A stretch of 64,000 nucleotides of DNA. Origin: Epiperipatus broadwayi. Taxonomy: Eukaryota; Onychophora; Udeonychophora; Euonychophora; Peripatidae. This document shows, in pieces, positions 39,905-51,179 of the stretch. The position numbers and the translations under genes are program-made. Every line of letters begins with the position of its first letter. Position 1 is the stretch's first letter. Below the pieces are notes generated by a model. That model did not search any database. It saw only the letters and a program-made list of their open reading frames with translations, and was not told the origin of the DNA. The stretch lies in the NCBI GenBank assembly GCA_028023455.1, contig JAQFVV010006199.1, positions 4,788,972 through 4,852,971 of the forward strand, read 5' to 3'.

Positions 39905-41385
39905 AATTAAAGCAGGCAAAACTTACGTATTGCCACTCAGTGCACGCCAGAGTAATCAATGGATGCCAGAAAGCTTGTGTATAAAACCCCCATCTAGTGC
40001 CTCCTGGAGATCTCCAGATTAGTTTCTGCCTTGTGGCCTTTGTCAGTGAGTAGCATTGGATGTGAGAGCACTGCACTTACATCTTAAGATCTAATGCAAC
40101 CCTCCTGTAGCCACCATTTAACTCTACCTTAACTACAAAACTATGAGTCTCAAATTGAAAACACTATAATACTTTCAATTGAAACCATTTAGCTTATATG
40201 GTCATATAGGTCTGAACTCAGTTCAGTACCTATACATTTTGTGTCTTTGGTTCTTTAATAACCATAGCCACCATTTTCCTATTAGGCAGGATTGGTTTTA
40301 AGCCAATAAACATCACCTGATTACCATTACTTATGCTTGCATATAACTATTATTAAAAACAGGCAACGCTCTCCATACGTATTGCCACTCAGTACAATCC
40401 AGACTAATCAATGGATGCCAGGAGACTTGTGCCTAAAATCTCCATCTAGTCTACTCATCAAAATTCTCCAGACTAGTTTCTGGCTAGTGGCCTTCATGAG
40501 TGAGAAACCTTTGATCTGAGATCACTGCCCCTAGATCTTAGAATCTAATACAACTCTCCAGCAACCATCTTTTATCTCTACTTAACTACAAAACTATGAG
40601 TCTCAAATTGAAAACACTATATGTTCAATCAAAACTCATTAGCTTATATAGTCATATAGGTCTGAACTCAGTTCAGTACCTATACATTTTGATGTCTATA
40701 ATTCTTTAATATTCATAGCCACCACTTTCCTATTAGACAGGATGAGTTTTAAGCCAATAAACATCACAGGATCATCATTACTTATGCTTGCTTATAGCTG
40801 TTATTAAAACAGGCAAAATGATCCATACAGTAATGCCACTCAGTGCAAGCCAGAGTAAATATTTATGCATAAAATTTCTATATAGTGACTACTCATCATA
40901 TATCACCAGACTAGTTTTTAGTTTGTGGTTTTCATCAGTGAGGAGCCTTGGATCTGAGAGCACTGAACCTAGATATTAAGAACTAATACAACCCTTCAGC
41001 AGCCACATTTTATCTATACTAAACTACAAAACTGTAATCTGAAATTGAAAACACAATAATATTTTCAATCCAAGCTTATATAGTTATGAAAGTCTTAACT
41101 CAGTTCAGTACTCAGACATGTTGGTGTCTTTAGTTCTTTGATAACCATAGCTGTATCTATTAGGCATGATTGATATTAAACTATTAAACATCACATGATA
41201 ATCATTTCTTATACTTGATCAAGCTTCTAAAATAAGTAAAACTGTCCATACAGTAGTGTCACTCAGTGCAAGCCAGAATAATCAATAGATGCAAGAAGGT
41301 TTGTGCATAAAACTCCTATCTAGTGCCTACTCATCCAATATCTCTAGACTAGTTTCTAGCTTGTGGATTTCATCAGTGAGCCTTT
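39905..41385 (+). repeat. Tandem array of about 440-bp FB1-derived units (3.4 copies)
   Basis: The unit start (AGGCAAAAC-type word, then TATTGCCACTCAGT) recurs at about 39913, 40360, 40810 and 41233, giving periods of 447, 450 and 423 bp. The first third of each unit is the FB1 foldback core (AGTAATCAATGGATGCCAG, CTAGTTTCTGGCTTGTGG, CTTCATCAGTGAGG, GATCTGAGAGCACTG). The rest is unit-specific: CAACCCTCCAGCAGCC, AACTACAAAACTATGAGTC, AATTGAAAACACTAT, CTGAACTCAGTTCAGTACC, AAGCCAATAAACATCAC and GTTATTAAAACAGGC. The fourth copy breaks off near 41385. Copies are clearly diverged, so the array is not young. The short reading frames in it are shadows of the repeat. Confidence 0.85.
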
Positions 41386-41389
41386 TTAT

Positions 41390-41745
41390 AAGGTCTAGTG
41401 GTTTGGCATCAATTCTGCCTAATAGGATAATGGGTATGGTTATAAAAGAATGAAAGACACTGAAATTATGGATACTGAACTGAGTTCAGACCTATAGGTC
41501 TATATAAGTTAATGAGCTTGGATTGAACATATTATAGTGTTTTCAATTTCAGACTCATAGTTTTGTATTTAAATAAAGATAAAAGATGGATGCTGGAGGG
41601 TTGTGTTCTAAGATATAGGCACAGTGCTCTCAGATACAAGGCTCCTCACTCATGAAAGCCACAAGCTAGAAACTTGTATGGGAATATTTCATGATTAGGC
41701 ATTATGTAGGGATTTTATGCATAAACCTTCTTGCATCCATTAGTT
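41390..41745 (-). repeat. Inverted FB1 array unit closing the array
   Basis: This is the same unit on the opposite strand: CCTAATAGGATAATGG, GAACTGAGTTCAGACC, GTGTTTTCAATTTCAGACTC, GCTGGAGGGTTGTGTTC, GTGCTCTCAGATACAAGG, CACAAGCTAGAAACTTG and TTATGCATAAACCTTCTTGC in that order. It turns the preceding direct array into a large palindrome-like structure, with the junction near 41385-41400. Confidence 0.85.
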
Positions 41746-41905
41746 TATATTACATATAACTTTTGTAATACAAGCATGTTAAATTAGGTCACATGATATA
41801 TTACTTGATTTCTTTGTAATATATATGAAAATGACATGTTTTGTAGGTTGATTCACATATGATTTTCATTACAAATATACTGATTTTTCTACTGCATCCT
41901 GGTCA
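41746..41905. other. AT-rich spacer after the FB1 array
   Basis: No feature was recognised. Confidence 0.5.
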
Positions 41906-41912
41906 ATGACCA

Positions 41913-41999
41913 TATCCTTGTCCACTTGCTTCTTTCATCTGTATGATCATCTCTATTCCTGTATCCTTGTACATATGCTTATTTCATCTGTATCATCAT
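41913..41999 (+). repeat. Two-copy tandem repeat, 49-bp period
   Basis: TATCCTTGTCCACTTGCTTC and TATCCTTGTACATATGCTTA begin two copies at 41913 and 41962. Both continue with TTTCATCTGTATnATCAT. It is a simple local duplication. Confidence 0.7.
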
Positions 42000-43394
42000 T
42001 TCAACTAATATGTGAGATTTTGTCTTTATCACACAACCTGTCAACTGGATATTATAAAGACAGTTGTAGAGACACTGTAATCATTGATTTGTAAGAACAT
42101 TAAAGTATCACCAATAGAAAAATAATTTCAGCACTTTCACTTCATGCCATGGATTCGGGTCACAATCTTGATTTCTCTAATTCCACAAAAAAGTCAGATC
42201 AGAGAAGCCATTGAACATTAGAAACAACAAATTCTATCACAAACATGATAACCCATGCAAACTTTTCCCTAATTGGAAAATAATTTTTAAAAATGTATTA
42301 TTATAAAGATTTTCAGAATTTTATTTTACTTTTCAATTTTATATACTTATTTTTTTTTCTATTGATGAATTGTGTGGTTAAGTCATAGCATCAGTAAATT
42401 CTTAATCATAATCATACACAAATGAACCATAAAATATACCATTTATATCTGTATCTCGTGAAAATTTTTGTATCATACTATTTAATTAAATTTAGAATGA
42501 TTATTCAAATATCATGAAATAACAATCATCTCAATCAGCTACTGTTCTTAATAGAATGTATTTGAAATTTTATATTTTTAAGGCCTTTTTAAAAAATTAA
42601 TGTAAAAGGATAAGTAATTGAAATGACAATCTGTGTTACATTTTTCATTATAATAGACAATAACTTATGTGAGAATTATTTAAGAAACCATATTTAAATA
42701 TTAAAATTACCCATTTTACGTGTGTTTAATTTATAGCAAATCATATAATTATGTAGAAACCTATTATCAGTTTATGCTATTAAGATGTTTTTTCGTATTG
42801 ACTTTTTTTCTTCTTTATCTTAATTTATTATAGCAGTAACAATTGTTATAATAATCCAAAGTACAACTCCGATTAACTCAACTTATTGAATGTTTTCTTG
42901 TTTAATAACCACTTCATTTAATTTTTTGAAAATTTCAGTTAACAATTGAGGTAAAAGTCTCCGAGAGATATTATAATAGCATACAATAATATAAAGTAAT
43001 ATTTGTCTACAAGGTAAAAGATATTTTAGCTGAAAATCAAATCAAATCAATTTGCATCAATATGTATGTTATTACGTTTATGGAATGAACAAAAACAGTA
43101 CTTATTATAAAAGTAGGGATGATCACTTTAATTATCTCCAGCTATAACTCTCACCTCTCCGACTAAAAAATATAAAAATAAAAATCAAGACTAAAAACTA
43201 AACATTTATATTTGCAAAAAATTATTATCCAACTAACTATGTACAAGTATGTTCCATTAAAACCCCCCAAATTGATTAAAATATTGGAAAGATTAATTAC
43301 ACTTAAAAATTAAATACAAATTCAGTTTACAAAGAGTTTTCAAATACATATAATTGAATGCAAAAAAAAAGAACACAAGTTAGAGCGCTATTTA
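42000..43394. other. AT-rich DNA, no gene seen
   Basis: No exon-like segment or repeat family was recognised. Confidence 0.5.
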
Positions 43395-44051
43395 TTGTCT
43401 TATCACGATCATTTTCTATCATTACTGATCCAGTCCAGAATGAAGATCTCTCCCAGTTTAATGAAATTCTCCAGTACAGTCATTCTTCACGACATCACAA
43501 TAATAATTATTATTTTATTTATCCATTTTCCATGTGATCTCTTTCTAGGCTGTCCACAAATTCTTAAAATTAAGTTTACCTCTCTATCTATTATATTCTC
43601 TAGTGATATGCTCCACTTAAGATTTTTAATTTTTTCAATGATGTGATTTTCTTTTATCCATGAATTTTATTTTTGGCTTTTTCATGTTATTCCTAACATG
43701 CATCTCACCATATGTATTGAATGGTCTGAAGTCTCTCTATTGCTCTTCTGTTATGAGTTGAAGTTTCTGATTCATGAGTGAAAAATAGTAATACATATAT
43801 ATTGAAATTTTTTTGTCAAAAACTAACCCATGTTTTTTTTTAAATATTAAATTATTTTTACCATAAAAATTTTATCCAAGTTTTACTCTATGATAAATTC
43901 CATTTATTATGCTTTCATCTATATTAAATATAGGATTAAACAATTTATAATTGCTAACTTTTACTAATTAATCTCATCATTTTTTCTTTTCTTCTGAGAA
44001 AATCTGTTAAACATGAGTTTAGATTTTTTATTATTCATTTTTAGTTTTTTT

Positions 44052-44075
44052 TTTTGGGGGGGCTGGGGGGGGATT
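44052..44075. repeat. G-rich run
   Basis: Two runs of seven and eight G residues separated by CT follow a T run, within the decayed LINE. It is a local low-complexity feature that could form a G-quadruplex. Confidence 0.6.
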
Positions 44076-45485
44076 AACTGATACTATTTGTAGTATTTCC
44101 TGAATAAGAAGCATTATTTGCGAAATTTAAATGATTTAAATAACTGTGATTTATTTTAAATTACTTTGCTATTTCATGTCATTTTACATACGAATTCTTG
44201 TCAATCTTATGTAAAACATTTTACTGAATGAAATCAAGTTTTTTTTACATTTTTCTCTGCATTAACTTTCTTTGTGTCAATACATAATTTAATCCCTGCT
44301 GCTGTATTTTGATAAATACTTTTATAATATGAAAATATTCTGAATCTACAGCTTCTGATTCAAAGTTTTAAACACCATAAAAATACTTATAGAATAAAAT
44401 AAGCTTTCATAATCTCTAATGAAAAGAGTAATGGAGAAACTCATATTGATTTTTCTACTCTACAAGTTTTAAAAATACTTAGATGTGCATCATTGTGTTA
44501 AACCTCCTTTTAAATCCAACTTATTTTTTGGGTTGGTTAGAATATCTTGGTAAAAATTTTGTATATAATTGATAAGTCAGCAATTTTTGATATCTGTTTT
44601 ATAACTTTTGTGAAATATATTTTGCATTCTTCAATCATCTGATACATATTTTATGTATAGCTTTGCTAATATTTTTTTAATTTATCCCCTGAATCTTTCA
44701 TAGTATCAATAATAATTCTTTTATTTCCTGGAGATTTTTACTTTGACATAGATTCATTTGCATATTGGGCAATGTAGAAGCTCTGATGGTAATATTGGGG
44801 TATACATTGTCTTCTTGTTTTAAATTACTATATAATTCCACATGCAATTTCTTTATTAATTCCATAATATTGACCAACATTTTAAGTAATAATACTATTT
44901 TTTCATTGCTGAAAAAGATGATATTTTATATTTTCAAAATTTTATACTCTTTTTTAGCTTTCCTTGTCAAATTACAGTTATAATTTCATATATCATTACT
45001 AACACTATTTTTAACTACTTTAAAACTTTGTTTTTCAATTCTTTTTAATGGTTTATTATTGTATATTTTCATATTCTTTGTATTCTTTACATATTAACTT
45101 AGTAAAAGATTTACTGATAAATTAACCTTTTTTTAGAAGCTTTTTTCCTCTTAATTCACAATAAAGTATCAGTTATCTACTTATTGATGCCAGTTGAGTC
45201 TGCAACATTTTCAAAGTCTGTTTATATGGTAAAACAATTTGAAAATTCTAATTTAAAAAAGTTGCATTTTTTAAACATATTTTGAATACCAACTATAGTA
45301 ATACTCATTTTTTAAAGAGTTGATGAGTATTACAATTTAAAGTACATATTTCCTGTTACTTAAAATACTGTCTAATTGTGATGCATCTTCATTTAGAAGT
45401 TTCCTTATTTGTTTGTGTTTGTAATTTTTTTAAATAAATGGATTTTATTTCCTTTGATATCTGCTGTTTTTTTTTATATGTCAAA

Positions 45486-45556
45486 GTGTTGATCAGGAAG
45501 CGAACCCAAGTCAGCTGCTTGGAAGGCAGCTATGCTAACCACTAGGCCATTGATAG
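45486..45556 (-). pseudogene. tRNA-Gly(UCC)-like sequence (tRNA pseudogene or SINE head)
   Basis: On the minus strand it reads TGGCCTAGTGGTTAGCATAG (D-arm and A box), then an anticodon arm CTGC-CTTCCAA-GCAG with UCC in the loop, then TTGGGTTCGCTTCCTGA (T-arm and B box; stem pairs with two wobbles), then TCAACAC for the 3' acceptor strand. This matches the metazoan tRNA-Gly(UCC) pattern. The 5' acceptor strand (CTATCAA) does not pair with the 3' strand and there is no CCA. About 12 bp downstream is an A-run. The sequence lies inside the decayed LINE, exactly where that element's endonuclease alignment is about 70 bp too long. Confidence 0.65.
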
Positions 45557-45780
45557 TTTTATGCATTTTCTAATTTTACTACCATAACCAAATCTGTCCA
45601 CAGTATTTCAATTTTTTAAATTTATTTAGAAATTCCAACATTAAATCCACCCATGCAATGATAGTTCTTGTTTGATCTAATCAAAGACATTTTGTACTCT
45701 GATATAAAAATTCTCTACTTCTTCATCACAATGAGAATGTATTCAGACATAAACTGGAATTAAGCTATTAAGTCAAATGG

Positions 45781-46120
45781 AGAAGTCTACAGGGATTTTG
45801 TATACTTCTCTATAAGGGTCCTCCTGATTTCTTCACTTTATTCTTCAGGGCAATTTAATTAGTGGTTTTCAAACATTATGAATGATCATACTAGTTAGAC
45901 TTATCAGGCTAGATATTATTGTCATGTGAAGAGCTTATTTAAATTTTGTTTTTGTATTTTATCCTCTCTGTCCAATATTTTTGTTTTTTTCCCCAACATA
46001 TGTTTCTTTATACAAGCACAGACTATGCTTTTCTAATTATCAATTTCTACTATTTTTCTTTGATTTTCCATGTGATGACTGGTTTCATCAATATACATTC
46101 TTCAGCATTCAAACTTATAA
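45781..46120. other. AT-rich DNA, no gene seen
   Basis: No clear feature. The start of the minus-strand LINE may extend into it. Confidence 0.4.
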
Positions 46121-46128
46121 TACTGAAA

Positions 46129-46184
46129 ATGAAAATTATATCTACAAAATACCATGTAAATGTGGAAAAGTATTAATCAAATGA
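46129..46184 (+). pseudogene. Possible GIY-YIG endonuclease scrap (Penelope-like)
   Basis: The frame ends NYIYKIPCKCGKVLIK before a TGA. YKIPC-CGK is the usual entry to the GIY-YIG domain of Penelope-like elements (Y-K-I-P-C...Y-I-G-E-T). The YIG half is missing or mutated. The segment is only about 18 codons, so chance similarity is possible. Confidence 0.35.
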
Positions 46185-46189
46185 AATGT

Positions 46190-48295
46190 TATTAAAGCAA
46201 CACAATCTGATGGTTAGTAAAAGAATGTGATGTATCCAAAGTAGCAATCAACATATGATCACTGAACATATTTTTGATAGGGAACAGACAAAATTTTAAA
46301 AGAAAATTCAAAAATGTTGTTTGCAATCCAATGACAAATAATATATAAGTCAATTTAGAGTGATAATTCATAATGTTTGGAAGTAACTCATTCAATGTTT
46401 AATTAAAAGGAAAGTGAAGAAATATAGATAAGTAGACAAAACTTCTACTAACTGTTGACTTTGACAGAATGGGTTAATTGTTTAGAACATCATCATAATT
46501 CCAATATTCAAAATCTAGAGATCCAGTTTCAATTTCCATGTTAGTACTGTCATTGGTCAGACCAACATACCTGAAGAAGAGAGAACAATACTACCCAACA
46601 AGTTAAGTAATGTCAGTTTAATGTATTTGAAAAGTTTAAATTAAGTTTGAATTTTTCTACCCACATTTTATTAATCTGATATCATCAGTTCAACATGTAG
46701 TTACTACAATACCAATAATGTTTTAGGTGGATATGAGGAATTTGCATTGCATAGTTCTTGCAAGGCTTTGAAAAGCAGTCTTTTTTTATTGGTAAATTGC
46801 AAAATCTTTCTGTGGTCATTTATTGTCTATGAATAATATAATTTATATTATAATTTTAAATGAATTAGCTATTTTATTTTTAAAATGTATATACAATAAT
46901 GTCTAAATTTATATAATTGCAAGAAAATTCAATATAGCATTTTTTTGTATCCTTTAAAAGGTTATTAAGAAATCAGATTGTTAAATTCACTCATCAATAT
47001 TGTTTGAAACAAGATTGACTCAGTTTATATATATATAATATTGATTAATCTCTTAAAAAAATACCAATACTTTTATTTCTTTTATACATATTTTTAAAAC
47101 AAAATTAACAAATTTTCGAACATTGTTATTTATGTATTACATTCTACAGTTAAGTTTGTTATTTTTATAAATATTTATTGATGTAAATTAATTTTAGTTG
47201 AAAACAAGTTTTCTGCTAATTAAAATTTGTACTTAATTTTTACAATTTATTTTCATGTTTTTTATGTCTATAATCTCTAAGTATTTTATTTCCATAACAT
47301 ATATGCAAATTAGTGAGTAAATGAATATCTGAATCAAGTTTAATGAGGAATGTTTCCACTATTACTCAATAAAAGAATGTTGTAAAGAATAATGTACTTA
47401 TAACTTTGCCCGTAGATAAAAATTTAAAAGCTCTTTCATCTGTTACTTATATTTTATTTACACATGACCCTAATAACTGGTTTTGTTTTTACAATTAAAC
47501 ATACTATTAAAAAATCTACATAATATTTTTTAGTCTTAAGGCAAACATAATCTCTAATAAAATTGTTTTTTGGCTATTGATTAATTATTTAATCTAATAA
47601 CTTTTTCTTTTTATCAGAAAACGTTTTGAAATAATCAAACCTCGTATGATTTAGTAATTAAAATAAGGAAATTTATTGCTGTTGTTGTTTTCATTTGTTT
47701 TAGCTTTTTCAATAAAATATTTGACTTCATTAGTGTATTTCTAATTATTTATTTATTTATTTTTAAAATAATTTTTATGTTTGCTGTTATAGAATAATAC
47801 TAATATAAAGATATTTTCATTATTTTTTATATTTAAAATAATATTGTTCTGAGAGAAAAAGTTAATTCTTTTATACTTGACATCCCCACTCCCTCATATT
47901 TAATGAGAATTGTAGTTTATAATTCAATGTTTTAGTTTTAATATTAAAATCTTTACATAATGTTATGAATCAATATATTGGGATTAATTTGTTACAATTT
48001 TATGCTTACAAATGATATATTTGAACTTATAAAAATGTGAAATAAATAATGAAATACTGATTTTATGTTTACTGGTTTCATTGTCATAACACTATTGTAA
48101 AAAGAAAATTAACGAAATATTTGTGAAATCAATTCCACTTTTTAAATGTGAATGAATTATTATTATAAAGATATAGAGTATCTTTGAAGTACTTGTCTAA
48201 AATTCTTAATTAGATTTATATTTATTGAATTATCATAAAAGTTGTTGTTTGACAGAATGACAACTATAATTTATACTGCTTAAAGTATAGTCATA
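46190..48295. other. AT-rich DNA, no gene recognised
   Basis: The part at 46440-46620 is less AT-rich and includes CCTGAAGAAGAGAG near 46570, possibly the tail of the Penelope-like scrap upstream. The remainder is featureless. Confidence 0.4.
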
Positions 48296-48780
48296 TCTCA
48301 CCTTGCCTTTGTAATTGGACTAGTCTTGCTTCCAGACCTGATCAGATTAAGCATTCATTCCACTAGCTAATGAGTAAACAGATAAAAGTCAGCCAATGGT
48401 TACTATGTGGCAATAGACAGTGATGCTCCTGAATCCAATTTTTCTAGTGAGGTTGGGAATCTGGCAATAAATATTCAGCCTTTATGGAGGTAAGAAAGAG
48501 AACATCTGTCTAACATTAAGTGATGGTATGTGTTCTTCTTTTCAACCTCTGCTAACAGTCAAGGTTTCTCTTCTAGTCAATACACCAGCTGCCCATGCAG
48601 TGAGGCAAGTCCACAATATGACTGGAAGCTGCTAAGACCAGAGCAGACTCAAGGCAATCTTTCTGGTAGAGCTGGAAGGGTTATTAAACAAACTCATGAT
48701 GCAGGCTTTCACATATAGATGGATGTTGAGTCGAGTACTTCAGACATGACCAGCCTTGCATTAATTGAGATTATGTAGCT
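48296..48780. other. Unassigned higher-GC block
   Basis: Complex sequence with a 62-codon + frame (48530-48718). A TTTCTCTTCTAG pyrimidine-AG word at about 48563-48577 could act as a 3' splice site. No domain was recognised. It may be an exon of an unknown transcript or non-coding transposon sequence. Confidence 0.25.
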
Positions 48781-49359
48781 GACAGTATATTCATTGATTG
48801 TATATTATATAAATATATTTCATTCTAATAAATCATATTAATTAAACTTCAGATGTTCATATTTTTGCTACTGTTGGTGTGAATATGCAATCCAAACCAA
48901 ATACAATAATAATGTTAATACAAGTTACATAATGTGGATTTTTAAAAGTGAAATGTATTTCAAAAAATTCTAAGTGGAAACATAAAAAATTTTTTTTCTA
49001 ATAATTTTTGTCAAAATATTTTGTGATAATAATTATAAATAATTAAATACACTGTAATTATGCAATATTTTTCTGACTATCCAAAACCATATATTGGGTG
49101 TTTTTTAATAATAGTAATGCAAAATATTAACAAATAAGCAATCTCTAATTTTGATAAAAGCCTTTTGACTTTATAGTCAGTAGACTCATTTATTGATGTA
49201 TCCATTACAAACAATCTCTGAATGGGTTATTAGTCAATAAAACAATTTATTGTGAGTTCTCAGCATAAATGGTTTTGAAGGCTGAATAAAGTGAGTTAAA
49301 GCCATATCACAGTAGCACCATCAAAATATTATGTAGGAAAGCATACTACTTAATCATAG
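48781..49359. other. AT-rich DNA, no gene seen
   Basis: No exon or repeat family was recognised. Confidence 0.5.
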
Positions 49360-49560
49360 AATGAAATATAGGGGATTTGAATTCAGATTTTCAAGCATCC
49401 ACCAACTATCCACTCTATCTCATACAACTGATACACATGACCACACACATGTAGAAAAGATAAATAATCACCAATATATGTATTTTATGCTAAACCAGCA
49501 CTCATCAGTTGGTCCAGATTATCATCTTCCACACATATATATAATCAGTGTTTAGCTTAA
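49360..49560 (-). repeat. tRNA-derived SINE-like element, left arm of an inverted pair
   Basis: Read on the minus strand, it ends with CTGAATTCAAATCCCCTAT, where TTCAAATCC matches an RNA polymerase III B box. Words shared with the right arm include TTTTCAAGCA, ACCAACT, CTATCTCATA, CTGATACACATGAC, AAAAGATAAATAATCACCAA and CATCAGTTGGTCCAGATTAT. A related copy lies at 54541-54720. The A box was not identified with confidence. Confidence 0.6.
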
Positions 49561-49737
49561 ATTAAGATACATGAGGGGGCAAAGTGACTTCAGGCCAACA
49601 AGAGCTTGGCAATAATGTTGACATCAGCATGGGATTTGGTTTTCCATCTTCAGATTTTTAATTATATGGATAGCTGAAAAGTTGGAGTTTGGAATAGACT
49701 GAAGTGTGCCCATTAAGATGTGAACATTTGCTATCTT

Positions 49738-49977
49738 AATATAAGCTGATCACTGATTATATATATGTGTGACAAATGATAATCTGGACCAACTGATGAG
49801 TTGCTGGTTTAGCATGAAATATATATATTGGTGATTATTTATCTATGAAATATATATATTGGTGATTATTTATCTTTTCCACTTGTGTGTAGTCATGTGT
49901 ATCAGTTATATGAGATAGAATAGAGAGTTGGTGGGTGCTTGAAAATCTGACTTTACATCCCCTATATTTACAATTAA
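49738..49977 (+). repeat. tRNA-derived SINE-like element, right arm, with internal duplication
   Basis: The reverse complement of the left arm, separated from it by about 178 bp. This copy carries an extra 31-bp tandem duplication of ATGAAATATATATATTGGTG and the following GATTATTTATCT (about 49815-49877). Short reading frames on both strands of the pair are shadows of the repeat. Confidence 0.65.
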
Positions 49978-50187
49978 GCTTCAGGTTTGTGAAGGGTGCC
50001 TGGTTTTCAAATATTTTCATAGAATGAAATGAATATTTCCATTTGCAACATTTTATTTTATTATTAAGTTCTTTATTCTGTGATAAAATTTAATAAATTG
50101 GAATTTGAATTTGTTAGAAATATAACATTACTTATATAATACATGCTAACATAATAGATTTAAAATTTACAACTATAAAAATAAATA
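49978..50187. other. AT-rich DNA, no gene seen
   Basis: No feature was recognised. Confidence 0.5.
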
Positions 50188-50612
50188 GTTTAAACAGGCT
50201 TTAGCCTGAGCTCAGTGCGCTTTAAAATTTGCAATAATCAAGCATATTTTGCTGATAGAAGGAACCTTCCAAATCATGACACAATGTAGTGACTTTTATA
50301 AAGACAAGAGCAGCCACCTTATCTTTAACCTAAATGTTTACTTATATAGGCAAATTTGAAGCATCTTGATTTGGAAGTGTAAAGTAGTTGTTTTCCCCAC
50401 TGTTTAAATCCACTCTTTCCTTTACAAATTAACTTACACAAAATCTTTCGATTTACAGTGAGTTAATATTACAATCTTAATATTGGAAATTCTATAAAAT
50501 ATTGAAGAGTAGTATTTAATATATTGAGCACAAAGAGAGCATATATACATAGTTCAAACAGAATTTAGGCTGTACTCAGTGTGCTTTAAAATTCACAATA
50601 ATCAAGCATATA
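50188..50612 (+). repeat. Direct repeat pair, about 360 bp apart
   Basis: The segment at 50188-50256 recurs at 50551-50612. Shared words are CTCAGTGnGCTTTAAAATT and CAATAATCAAGCATAT. Both may be fragments of a larger dispersed repeat. The intervening DNA is AT-rich without a gene. Confidence 0.6.
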
Positions 50613-51179
50613 ATGAGAACAATGAATTTTGAAAAAATCAGATGGGTTAATGCAAAAAATATTAATGAAATCTTTGTTGATGGAACATTCTATTTCATAT
50701 ATAAATGAATAAATATGAAGCCATACAAATCAAACAAAATCTATTCTAAAATTTAAATTATATTTATACCTTTTAAAATATATATTTTATGGAAACTCAC
50801 ATTAAAAAAAGCTACAACAATAATATCGCTATACTTTTATGTTTATTGTTATGCTTGAATTTGTTGATTCCTATTTTTCAAAATAAAACATTTTTGTATA
50901 AAATCAAATTATAAAATAAACATACATATTTTAACACAAACTTAATTTTAAACTTTGCATGATTGGTAATATTCTGTAATTCTATACTAGTGATATAAAT
51001 GCATAAACACAAGGCTAGTATTTAATATCTTATTAAACCATAGGCTGAGCACTATCGAGATTCATGATTCTCATAATCATAGCTCTTTGGGAAGTAACTG
51101 ATTGTCTAATATTATGCAAATCTATGCAAAGTTCAAGTATTCCATTTCTTGGATATAGAATATCACCTTTCCTTTCTGT

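Larger units (their letters stand above)
43395..45780 (-). mobile_element. Heavily decayed RTE-type LINE, minus strand
   Basis: Minus-strand translation in shifting frames follows the order of the RTE LINE at 36-38.9 kb. From high to low coordinates: IHSHCDEEVENFYIRVQNVFD (endonuclease, about 45680-45740), RFGYGSK (about 45590), LDSILSNRKYVL (about 45360-45390), a Lys-rich linker, MELIKKLHVELYSN (44840-44880, before the RT), traces of RT, then ERLQTIQ and LGEIFILDWIS near the 3' end at about 43420-43460. Nearly every motif has mutations and all frames are closed. This is an older, different subfamily from the 36-kb copy. Confidence 0.75.

Noticed and set aside
43395-43646. 83-codon + strand frame
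   Set aside because: Antisense of the decayed minus-strand RTE LINE 3' end.
45486-45556. Functional tRNA-Gly gene
   Set aside because: The 5' acceptor strand does not pair with the 3' acceptor strand, and the sequence lies inside a LINE with an A-run after it.
49361-50020. Two similar short proteins on opposite strands (MKYRGFEFRF... and KYRGCKVRFSS...)
   Set aside because: They are parallel translations of an inverted pair of a tRNA-derived repeat, so resemblance comes from the repeat and not from a gene.
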